Of a stretch of 64,000 nucleotides of DNA, positions 20,601 to 27,149 are shown piece after piece (positions within the stretch are counted from its first letter, which is position 1; every line of letters begins with the position of its first letter). A program made the translations under genes and the position numbers. The DNA is from Apostichopus japonicus (Eukaryota; Echinodermata; Holothuroidea; Aspidochirotida; Stichopodidae). Below the pieces are notes generated by a model that saw only the letters and a program-made list of their open reading frames with translations, was not told where the DNA came from and searched no databases. The DNA lies in the NCBI RefSeq assembly GCF_037975245.1, contig NC_092570.1:8123001-8187000 (forward strand). The letters run 5' to 3'.

Positions 20601-23460
20601 TCCGTTAGGGTTGGGAGTTGCTTCAATGTAATCCAATTGTCGACCCGCATCTGGGTGACCCTTGACCTCAATTTGACCTCCGGTGACCTTTTTAGTGTTT
20701 TGTGGATTTTTACAGTTTCGATGCTATTTTCAGATGTTAAAGGTAGCTTCTGATCATAAATGTCAATAGGTTGACCCCCGTGTGACCTTCGTGTGCGAAG
20801 TTATATTAGGTCAAAGTTAAATTTCAGACATTTAATGCAATAACTCCTAGTTCCAAGGTGTGACAAGGTTGATATTTTTGGAGTAGTTGCAAATGGTATA
20901 GGGGAATATTTTCAAACTTAACGGTTATGTGATCCGAGGTCACCAAAGGTCAATTAATGATAAAAAACTAGTATTTTTGCGATAACTTGAGAACAAATTG
21001 TCCGTTAGAGTTGGGAGTTGCTTCAATGAAATGCAATTGTCGACCCGCATCTGGGTGACCCTTGACCTCAATTTGACCTCTGGTGACCTTTTTAGTGTTT
21101 TGTGGATTTTTACAGTTTCGATGCTATTTTCAGATGTTAAAGGTAGCTTCTGATCATAAATGTCAATGGGTTGACCCCCGTGTGACCTTCGTGTGCGAAG
21201 TTATATGAGGTCAAAGTTAATTTTCTGACATTTAATGCAATAACTCCCAGTTCCAAGGTGTGACAAGGTTGGTATTTTTGGAGTAGTTGCAAATGGTACA
21301 GGGAAATATTTTCAAATTTAACAGTTATGTGATCCGAGGTCACCAAAGGTCAATTAATGATAAAAAACTAGTATTTTTGCAATAACTTGAGAACAAACTG
21401 TCCGTTAGAGTTGGGGGTTGCTTTAATGAAATGCAATTGTCGACCCGCATCTGGGTGACCCTTGACCTCAATTTGACCTCTGGTGACCTTTTCGTGTTTT
21501 GTGGATTTTTTACAGTTTCGATGCTATTTTCAGATGTTAAAGGTAACTTCTGATCATAAATGTCAATAGGTTGACCCCTGTGTGACCTTCGTGTGCGAAG
21601 TTATATGAGGTCAAAGTTAATTTTCAGACATTTAATGCAATAACTCCCAGTTCCAAGGTGTGACAAGGTTGATATATTTGGAGTAGTTGCAAATGGTATA
21701 GGGGAATATTTTCAAACTTAACGGTCATGTGATACAAGGTCACAAAAGGTCAGCTAATGTTAAAAAAGTAGTATTATGGGGGGAGAAAATGGGCAAAGAA
21801 AAAATGTTTGAATTTTTACAGTCATGCTCTATTTAGGTCTCACCGATCAAAAATGTCAATTGGTTGACCTCCGGGTGTCCTTTGTGTGTGAAGTTACATA
21901 CAAGTTCAAAGTTAATTTTGTGACATTTAATGCAATTAAATCTCAATGCCAAGGTGTGACATGGTTGATATTTTGGGACAAGTTGTGAATGGGGTGGTGG
22001 AACATTTTGAAACTTAAAGGTCATGTCATCTGAGGTCACCATTGTTATCATATCTGTTGACACGCTTGTAGGTCTCTTATATTTCTTACATTTTCGACGC
22101 CATATTTAGATCTCAAAAGTGGCTTTTAATAAAAAATCCGGTCACATTTTGTGATCACAAAAGTGTTGGCTATAGTGTTGGTTACTTTATGGGAACATGT
22201 AGGACCACAATTACTTGGACTATTTCAGCCCAATCTTGCTTGATAATATTATGTGTATTGTCATATACCCCAAGCAAGGAACCACAGTGCCCTTGGGCTC
22301 TTGTTTGGGGAGGGAATTGCGGGCATCGTTATACAGACAACTATCTGATTCGTAGAAGTCAAATCGTGATTAACACATTTTTATTATCGGAGTGATTCCT
22401 GGTATTTTTTTTTTTGTAATTTTTTTTTTTTTTTGGTGTGTGTTCCTAATGGATTTGATAAATTCATGACATTGAAGAGCATCAAGATCCCTGATTTAAA
22501 CAGGTTAACATAAACTTAACACAGCTGATTTGCTAAACTAACAGTTCAACAGTTAGACAGACATTAGACAGCTGTGTGAACTTCTCTGATTGTTTCATCC
22601 TTGAAAGCTTGACGAAATGAATGGATGGGGGACCATGCCGTCATTCTTTAACAAAAGTTTTCTCCTGGAATGGCATATTAATATTCTTTGAACTCGGTGG
22701 GCTACTTCAAGCAAAAACAAAACGCAAAGTTAGTCACAAGTCCTGTCATGAAGAGAGAAGATTGTGTTATTCTAAAAATGTATTAAAAGTTTGGAGAAAA
22801 GTAGTTTCAATCCTAAGATCATGCAACATGCAACACCTGAGATGGTTTATGTGTTAGAAGGGCTTTGTTACTGTTGTTTAGAGAATCTCAGTACCGAAAC
22901 ATATCAGGTACATATAAATGCTCTCCCAATTAGTTCATGAATTATTCATGAGTTATCACAGCTGATTGCATGTGATTATTTGACCTTGGTAAAACCAGTA
23001 TAAAAGTACACTTCCTTCCACCAAAGCAGTAGCATGTGTGCTAGCTACAATATTTAATTCTATACCAATGCTCAGAATTGCTTTAATGTTCTTCTAACCC
23101 ACACATGATGCTGGGAGCAGGTGAATTACCTAACCATGTTGTGCAATCAGTCCAGAATATGCAAATTAGGCTAGTACTAGGTAAATTGTCCAATAAAAGT
23201 GTTTTAATGTCAATGGTTAGTGTTTTTATATTTGGTTTGAGAAGAAGTAATGGCTTGTTTCCAAAGTGGAGCCTCTAATGCAAAGCATGTATTCACTCGT
23301 CGGAGGTGAGTAGGATAGTTTTATAATGTCGTTAACCTGTTCTCTCCCAACAGCATTGGTGGAGGGAGAGACCATGGAAGAGATCCACGAGCAAGTGAAA
23401 GCAATCGTCGAGGAACACTCAGGAACAACCATCTGGGTACCTGCCAAAGAGAAACTGTAA
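1091..23460 (+). CDS. dlg1: Discs large (DLG) MAGUK scaffold, 16 exons, 5' end outside the window
   Basis: Joined coding sequence 1091-1193, 4021-4230, 5267-5471, 6036-6186, 6436-6592, 7664-7766, 10450-10561, 10995-11171, 11972-12035, 13267-13360, 14176-14223, 14683-14730, 15289-15390, 15949-16121, 17303-17504, 23354-23460. All introns are GT-AG and the phases agree throughout: one leading base, 684 codons and TAA. Counted from the first full codon: end of PDZ1 (1-34), PDZ2 (~47-132), Pro/Ser-rich linker (~133-222), PDZ3 (~225-310), SH3 (~340-406), hook (407-490) and guanylate-kinase-like domain (~491-684), ending KEKL. PDZ2 and PDZ3 keep GLGF loops, and all three PDZ domains keep the helix-B histidine typical of class I ligand binding. 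The GK-like domain reads LGPGKDR where active kinases have an ATP loop, so it should be a protein-binding module as in other MAGUKs. DLG proteins scaffold receptors and polarity complexes at septate or adherens junctions and synapses. Vertebrates have four paralogues; invertebrates usually one. Confidence 0.96.
1194..4020 (+). other. dlg1 intron 1
   Basis: 2.8-kb intron. It contains the 157-bp tandem duplication listed separately and G-rich stretches around 2695-2750. No further exon is needed by phase (0 to 0) and none was seen. Confidence 0.7.
2737..3050. repeat. 157-bp tandem duplication, two copies
   Basis: A block starting gatggggtggggaacaaatt and ending in catataattcagca occurs twice in a row, with the same landmark words 157 bases apart. 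I saw one clear difference (gcgtaatg against gtgtaatg), so the duplication is young. Confidence 0.9.
4021..4230 (+). CDS. dlg1: dlg1 exon 2: PDZ2 core
   Basis: 70 codons, phase 0 to 0. They carry [31 protein letters not shown] and GDKLMA, the carboxylate-binding loop and strands of DLG PDZ2. The acceptor is gttttcag and the donor gct|gtaagt. Confidence 0.97.
4231..5266 (+). other. dlg1 intron 2
   Basis: 1.0 kb of AT-rich intron. It has a T/C-rich tract near 4366-4400 and a G-rich run at 4811-4831. No coding or repeat family was recognised. Confidence 0.6.
5267..5471 (+). CDS. dlg1: dlg1 exon 3: end of PDZ2 and proline-rich linker
   Basis: Begins [15 protein letters not shown], with the helix-B His, and finishes PDZ2 at SLTVMKR. 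It then runs into a Pro/Ser-rich linker ([19 protein letters not shown]). Most DLG proteins have VN where this one reads VG. Phase 0 in, phase 1 out (gaa g|gtaatt). Confidence 0.95.
5472..6035 (+). other. dlg1 intron 3
   Basis: 564-bp intron with no recognised feature apart from the pyrimidine tract at 6013-6033 before the acceptor. Confidence 0.6.
6036..6186 (+). CDS. dlg1: dlg1 exon 4: PDZ2-PDZ3 linker
   Basis: Low-complexity Ser/Pro/Gln/Thr linker ([17 protein letters not shown]...) ending GDDDFPK, just before PDZ3. The length and acidic end match the DLG linker, but the sequence is not otherwise conserved. It is supported by matching phases (1 in, 2 out), a strong tttttccag acceptor and the donor AA|gtgagt. 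Confidence 0.85.
6436..6592 (+). CDS. dlg1: dlg1 exon 5: PDZ3 first half
   Basis: Encodes [33 protein letters not shown] and [16 protein letters not shown]. This is nearly the textbook DLG PDZ3 with its GLGF loop. The acceptor is tttag|G and the donor tct|gtgagt. Confidence 0.97.
6593..7663 (+). other. dlg1 intron 4, with long T-rich tract
   Basis: 1.07-kb intron. Positions 7070-7150 are a run of poly-T blocks separated by CTC/CTG, far from either splice site. A run of G lies near 7366-7378. No exon was seen. Confidence 0.6.
7664..7766 (+). CDS. dlg1: dlg1 exon 6: PDZ3 second half
   Basis: Encodes [20 protein letters not shown], then [14 protein letters not shown]. The His of THEDAA is the class I ligand contact. 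The acceptor is attccag; the donor is g|gtaaca, phase 1 out. Confidence 0.97.
7767..10449 (+). other. dlg1 intron 5
   Basis: 2.7-kb AT-rich intron. From about 9180 to 9700 it is rich in short GTA/CTA/TGT words. Several open frames of 60-93 codons occur on both strands, but none has recognisable protein sequence or needed splice phases. I see no gene. Confidence 0.6.
10450..10561 (+). CDS. dlg1: dlg1 exon 7: PDZ3-SH3 connector
   Basis: Encodes [20 protein letters not shown], then [19 protein letters not shown]. This is the conserved helix after PDZ3 and the first strand of SH3. Phase 1 in, phase 2 out (CG|gtgagt). Confidence 0.95.
10562..10994 (+). other. dlg1 intron 6
   Basis: 433-bp intron with no recognised feature. 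Confidence 0.6.
10995..11171 (+). CDS. dlg1: dlg1 exon 8: SH3 domain
   Basis: Encodes [39 protein letters not shown] and GVIPSDKR, the SH3 fold of DLG with the ALYDY-equivalent, the WW pair and the VIPS strand. Acceptor gtttgcag; donor AG|gtaaat. Confidence 0.97.
11178..11325. repeat. C-rich minisatellite just after the exon 8 donor
   Basis: Units made of CATCCATCCACCACCCACCC(CC), about 22 bp, start a few bases after the 5' splice site of exon 8. The strand is nearly free of G. The opposite strand is rich in GGG runs and could form G-quadruplexes. Confidence 0.85.
11326..11971 (+). other. rest of dlg1 intron 7
   Basis: AT-rich. A phrase like tactatacatattcattgta occurs twice about 60 bases apart (11701 and 11753 areas), a small decayed duplication. 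No exon was seen. Confidence 0.55.
11972..12035 (+). CDS. dlg1: dlg1 exon 9: SH3 last strand and hook start
   Basis: 64 nt encoding [22 protein letters not shown]. This equals the basic stretch after the DLG SH3 (KKERARLKTVKF in vertebrates). Phase 2 in, phase 0 out (AGA|gtaagt). Confidence 0.94.
12036..13266 (+). other. dlg1 intron 8, with a short degenerate tandem repeat
   Basis: Between about 12270 and 12405 the phrase ctggaaactcaaaacaagtc, then ctttgtt, occurs about three times with a period near 55 bp. The rest shows nothing recognisable. Confidence 0.6.
13267..13360 (+). CDS. dlg1: dlg1 exon 10: hook insert resembling vertebrate I3
   Basis: Encodes [20 protein letters not shown], then [10 protein letters not shown]. 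This closely follows the I3 insert of vertebrate DLG1 (SFNDKRKKNLFSRKF...QETSD), which is known there for protein 4.1 binding. Phase 0 in, phase 1 out, so simple skipping would break the frame and the exon looks constitutive unless an unseen alternative exon replaces it. Confidence 0.93.
13376..13712. repeat. 74-bp tandem repeat, about 4.5 copies
   Basis: The phrase cctcctgttgtgaaaggtgt, then tagttcctctaaccctgc, recurs at 74-75 bp intervals (starts near 13381, 13456, 13530, 13604 and 13679). The array starts about 15 bases after the exon 10 donor. Confidence 0.9.
14176..14223 (+). CDS. dlg1: dlg1 exon 11: [11 protein letters not shown] hook segment
   Basis: 48 nt encoding [16 protein letters not shown]. 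The motif [12 protein letters not shown] is invariant in DLG proteins. Phase 1 in and out, so skipping would keep the frame. Confidence 0.96.
14282..14632. repeat. 20-bp minisatellite, about 17 copies
   Basis: Unit tatgtgattaatacagatag in a clean 20-bp period from about 14290, with a few changes (acatat, acagct, acagag). It fills most of the 459-bp intron between two 48-nt exons. Confidence 0.95.
14683..14730 (+). CDS. dlg1: dlg1 exon 12: hook segment before GK
   Basis: 48 nt encoding [16 protein letters not shown], matching the DLG phrase (E)EYVLSYEPVNQQE. Phase 1 in and out. Acceptor ttctgcag, donor a|gtaagt. Confidence 0.95.
14860..15056 (+). mobile_element. 5'-truncated copy of the tRNA-derived SINE
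   Basis: Starts inside the B-box area (gagttcgagtcacttcaaga). It then follows the two full copies at 39835 and 43643: tgtcgtccagtta, gttgttgacaattgaca, gactgacttcggtcaa, the palindrome cctgcttgcagg and an ATAC tail. The A-box half is missing. Confidence 0.88.
15289..15390 (+). CDS. dlg1: dlg1 exon 13: start of guanylate-kinase-like domain
   Basis: Encodes [20 protein letters not shown], then [14 protein letters not shown]. The loop reads GPGKDR, unlike the ATP loop GxxGxGKS of true guanylate kinases, as expected for a non-catalytic MAGUK GK domain. Phase 1 in and out. Confidence 0.97.
15391..15948 (+). other. dlg1 intron 12
   Basis: 558-bp intron with no recognised feature. Confidence 0.6.
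15949..16121 (+). CDS. dlg1: dlg1 exon 14: GK-like domain, middle
   Basis: Encodes [20 protein letters not shown], then [20 protein letters not shown] and [14 protein letters not shown], the GMP-binding-fold region used by MAGUKs to bind phosphoproteins. The donor is AAG|gtaagc, phase 0 out. Confidence 0.97.
16122..17302 (+). other. dlg1 intron 13
   Basis: 1.2-kb intron. Around 17165-17250 the words tgacagca and catatgtgac repeat several times over ~85 bases. No other feature was seen. Confidence 0.6.
17303..17504 (+). CDS. dlg1: dlg1 exon 15: GK-like domain, C-terminal half
   Basis: Encodes [20 protein letters not shown], then [20 protein letters not shown] and [20 protein letters not shown]. 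Phase 0 in, phase 1 out (aca g|gtaacc). Confidence 0.97.
17595..22284. mobile_element. ~4.7-kb tandem-repeat element bounded by 13-bp inverted repeats
   Basis: The left end tggttccttgctt (17595-17607) is exactly inverted at the right end aagcaaggaacca (22272-22284). The left end also folds on itself (ggttcctt...aaggaacc, 17596-17621). A (GT)n run follows at 17637-17685. The bulk is a tandem array whose simplest monomer is 400 bp (cgacccgcat at 20641, 21041, 21441), with larger recent duplications of 677 and 1630 bp. No transposase frame is present, so it would be non-autonomous. No target duplication is obvious, so the true ends may lie a few bases away. Confidence 0.7.
17940..22040. repeat. 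AGGTCA-rich satellite array in dlg1 intron 15
   Basis: Each 400-bp monomer has about seven exact AGGTCA/TGACCT words. The landmark caccaaaggtcaattaatg marks most monomers. Position 18111 onward repeats at 19741 onward (1630-bp shift), and 18370-19046 repeats at 19047 and at 20000. Copies 18370 and 20000 share variants that the 19047 copy lacks. The last monomers (from ~21730) are more diverged. Confidence 0.93.
22285..23353 (+). other. end of dlg1 intron 15
   Basis: Intron remainder between the repeat element and the last exon. It has a poly-T tract at 22406-22435. No coding signal was recognised; the 78-codon open frame at 22621-22857 has no supporting feature. Confidence 0.6.
23354..23460 (+). 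CDS. dlg1: dlg1 last coding exon
   Basis: Encodes [20 protein letters not shown], then [14 protein letters not shown] and TAA at 23458-23460. IWVPAKEKL is the invariant DLG C-terminus. Acceptor cccaacag; phase 1 in. Confidence 0.98.
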
Positions 23461-24007
23461 ACAAGAGGGAGACATTCTGCAGTCACGAAAAAACAAACAC
23501 GCACCCCAAGACAGGAGAGCGAGCCAAGTACGATCCAAGCGGGACAGCTTTTCGTCGAGTTAGTGCCTGGGAGATGCTAGCTTAAAAGTGTGGATATTTT
23601 TGCTTGTAGGATTCTGGTCAGGAGAGAACAAATTGAGAGTCCTCTTTTTGTTGTTGAGATGAAGAGTTATCATCTTGGTATCGAATGGTGATAAGATGGT
23701 GATCACCTTGTATATATAATAGAAACTTTATACTCTAGTATGTCCTTACTATTACTATTATATAGTCTTGCAGTAGGCCTTATCTGTGCAAAGGTAGGTG
23801 CATTGTATGTTAAGCATAAGGAATAACCCCCCCACTAAGGTATAATCCCCATCCCACCCCCCACCAGTTGATGATCTAGCCTGGCAGATGCTTTGATTAG
23901 TATGTAACTGTCAAGAATGTTTATATCAGAGAAACTGATAGCACTAATTTAATAAAATGAAATGTCACAGAAATGTAAATGTAGAGAAACAAATGTACGA
24001 AGTATAG

Positions 24008-24425
24008 GGCATAGGGATTAGTGACAGGGAATGGGGATTGTGATGTGGGAGAAGAATGGATTAGTGATAAGGAATGGGGACAGGAATAGTGATGTGGGAG
24101 AAATTGGGATTAGTGATATGGAAAGAGAAGGGATTAGTGGTGTGGAAGGAGAAGGGATTAGTGATGATTAAACGGATGGGATTAGTGATGTGGGAGAAGT
24201 TGGGATTAGTGATATGGAAAGGGATTAGTGATGTGGAAGGAGAAGGGATTAGTGAAGATTAAAGAGATGGGATTAGTGATTTGGAAGAAATCAGGATCAG
24301 TGATGTGGAAGAAATGGGGATTAGTGATGTGGAAGAAGTAGTGATTAGTGATATGGAAAAGAGAAGGGATTAGTGATGTGTAAGGAGAAGGGATTAGTGA
24401 TGGGGAAAGGGGAAGAGGTTAGTGG
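24008..24425. repeat. GATTAGTGATGTGGAA minisatellite in the 3' UTR
   Basis: A purine-rich unit of about 24 bp (gggattagtgatgtggaagg plus agaa, with variants) repeats imperfectly about 17 times. One frame is open for 62 codons and gives a repeated Gly-Leu-Val-x-Trp-Lys peptide. That follows from the repeat and is not evidence of a gene. Confidence 0.9.
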
Positions 24426-25276
24426 TTAAAATATTAAATGTGGTGCTATGTTGTTTAGATTTATTTCTGTTGGAGAGCATTTCCACATGCTTTATTACAT
24501 GTGGAGACTTAATTGTGGAGAATTAATCTACCCAACCATCAGAAAAGACTTTTGCAGCTCATTTTTGCTGATTAGATTATGTATACCAGCAAATCGACAC
24601 TCTCCTTTTTTTTTGCTCTCTCTAAACTGGCTTGATTTTGAGGAATTAGTCCATAAAGTACCTTTTGGATAAAGGTTCTTGTAAATAGAACACAGTTTGA
24701 GCTAAATACTTGTAATCTCTTGTTTATACATGATAAACAAGCTAAATAAAACATCAATATAAATTCCCACTGTTTTTTTCTTCCCTCTTTATTTTATCCT
24801 CTTTAATATATTTTTTTTGGTTTTCCCTTTTTAAAAGTGTTTGTCACATTTACTTCTCTATGCAAACTGAGTTACTTACATCGTAAATTATACCCTTCCT
24901 GATTATAAGTCTGCAAAGAATAATGGGCAAACTGGTTGAATTTAATTTGTTTTCCAAATTGGTGATAGATTTATTTACTGATATATAGATATGTAACCAC
25001 TATTATCTCCTAAAACGTGCTGAGGGATCTACTATTGTTGTTATGGTCCACTGATCTTTCTAAAAATATATCTCTTAAAAGGATATCATCTGAAGAGAGA
25101 GAGAGAGGAAGCATTACTTTAACCTTTGACCTTCAACTGGCATCGTACCTATTGACTATTGAACTGAAGACTTACTATAGATTGTGTGTATTTTAAATGT
25201 GCATCTCTTCTGCTTTTTCATTTGACAGGTGTATTTGGATTTTTATTCATGTCTTCAATTTTTGTGATATGAATCA

Positions 25277-25282
25277 AATAAA
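25277..25282 (+). promoter_or_regulatory. candidate distal poly(A) signal of dlg1
   Basis: AATAAA in the setting aatcaaataaaacatctg, followed about 20-50 bases later by T/G-rich sequence. It is the last good signal before a long gene-free stretch. Positions 23951 and 24745 are alternatives. Confidence 0.45.
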
Positions 25283-25305
25283 ACATCTGAAATGAAATAA
25301 TCTTG

Positions 25306-26867
25306 TCTAAAAGATTTGTTAATTTTGTAGGAGTTTGGACAAAAATTGCCAAGAAATATACAGATGACCTCTGCTACCAGTTAAAATGATAATGGGGATC
25401 AGGGATTCCTAACCCATTCGTAACGAGACAAAGATTTACTGGAACAAAAAAAATATATATTTCACAGATACACTGATACCTAACATCTGTCAATTTAAAA
25501 AAAATCTTGTTGAGAATCTTTGAAGAAATCTTGTCTTCACAAGTTCACATCACCAAATATATTACACTACGTTCTCAAGGTATACTTTCTTTTCACAATT
25601 CTTAAAGCATTGACAGTTTAGGCTTTGCTGACAAGTTGCCAGCCGTTTTGAATAATTCTGACAGGATCAGTATCTGCTTGTGTGTGTGTTTATAATGGGG
25701 CAAACAATTGGACAAGAAAATTAACTTCCAGAGAGTAAATTCTTTAGCTGTTTGTCATCACCTCGGCAATATTTGTCTTCCTATATCGATTTTCATTTCT
25801 TTATCTTTCTGGATTTTTCCAAAATAATTCACAGTTCTCTTGATTTCTCATTTCTGCATTCAACATGGAGAGTGATGTTTTTGATTTATGGTCCTGTTAT
25901 GTCCAATTTCTTGTTGAACTCACAAAAAAATTGTTTCTAACAACTAACTAAATGGCAAGGAGGGAAAAAATTGTTCCTTTGAAGACAATTCATCCTTTTA
26001 TTTTTTTGTTTTTTCTGAGTAAACTGTGCAAGAATTTGTTTTCAATATGTGGACGGAAAAAAAATTCACTAAAAATCATGCAAAATAAGATTCTGAAAAT
26101 AAAAGAGACATTTTGGTTATGTACATAGACATGAATATTCATAAGATTGCAAGGCATTCTTAACAATGCTTGCTCCTTAATACCAGGAATCATGTATGTG
26201 AGGTGAAGCATGTTTATGCTCTCCATCCTGTATGTGACCCTTCCCCTACAGACTCAAATTCATCCCCCTCATCTCTCGAAACAAATTTTCATTTGCCAAT
26301 GTTTTAATGATGATTCCCTCTTTTATTTTATTTTTTAAATAAATAAACAAATTAACTTCTCATAAAAATGAAAAATATTACAGATCATAATTCAGACCAA
26401 TAGCCTTGTATATAGAGACTACAAATTGCTACTCCTACTTCTAACGATCCCATAAGAATCACTAATGTATCATTTAAATTCATTCATTTATTCATAACAA
26501 ATTTGCATATGCCAATTCCGTGTAGCTATTCCAAATTAATCAGAGATTATTAGTCATATAAAGTTGTGTCTTAATTCTTTCCTTCCTTTTTTTGGTGTTA
26601 TTGCTATGATTTTGTCCTCTTCATTTCAAGAACAGAAAGTTTTTTGTAATGTAATCACTGGTTATTTCTCACAAACCCTGAGTTATAAAGTTCATTTCTT
26701 GAAATATAATGCTTCAGTAACTCATTCCAATGATGTAAACATTCAGTGTAACATTGGACATGTTGTTTCTTGTTTTTTGTCTCCGATGTCAGACATACAC
26801 AGTTGCAGGGGCGTTTTCATTTTTAATCCTAGATCTTGTTTGTTATGAATTGAAAGGAGAGTTACTG
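25306..26867. other. intergenic, nothing recognised
   Basis: AT-rich sequence with only short open frames (up to 94 codons) that carry no recognisable protein motif or splice context. Confidence 0.5.
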
Positions 26868-26875
26868 GTATAAAC

Positions 26876-27141
26876 CCAGGGGTTCTAAAAAGACAACTAG
26901 TTGGCCACTTCCGGCCCCTAAAAGCTTACAGATGGCCAGCTACAAGAAAGCAAAAGATGGGCACACAATCTACTCATGCTAGAATTTGCAGACTGTTAAG
27001 GCCTTAACACTTGTGCACCATACTAGCCTACCGTGCAAATTGCAAACCTAGGTACTGTGTGGACCTTTGTTCTTCCCTGGCCCTTTGCTTCAGTCAATGT
27101 TTGTTTCTGGCCCTCGTAGAAACTTAATTGAGAACCCCTTG
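26876..27141. mobile_element. hAT-type MITE, 266 bp, with 8-bp target duplication
   Basis: Left end CCAGGGGTTCT and right end AGAACCCCTTG are inverted copies (10 of 11 match). They are flanked by the identical 8-mer gtataaac at 26868-26875 and 27142-27149. CAGGGGTTCT-type ends and 8-bp duplications are typical of hAT elements. There is no coding capacity, so it needs a transposase in trans. Confidence 0.88.
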
Positions 27142-27149
27142 GTATAAAC

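Larger units (their letters stand above)
23461..25305 (+). other. dlg1: dlg1 probable 3' UTR
   Basis: Downstream of the stop there is no further coding signal. AATAAA occurs at 23951-23956, 24745-24750 and 25277-25282. The last is followed by a T/G-rich stretch (25300-25330), so a UTR of up to ~1.8 kb with alternative shorter ends is plausible. The actual ends cannot be fixed from sequence alone. Confidence 0.55.

Noticed and set aside
21137-22063. Two minus-strand open frames (69 and 76 codons) with similar peptides (KYQPCHTL...)
   Set aside because: They are copies of the same tandem-repeat monomer, so their likeness follows from the DNA repeat. Other monomers carry stops in this frame.
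24074-24262. 62-codon plus-strand frame with a Gly-Leu-Val-x-Trp-Lys repeat
   Set aside because: The minisatellite period (24 bp) is a multiple of three, so it is open by construction. It lies in the probable 3' UTR of dlg1.
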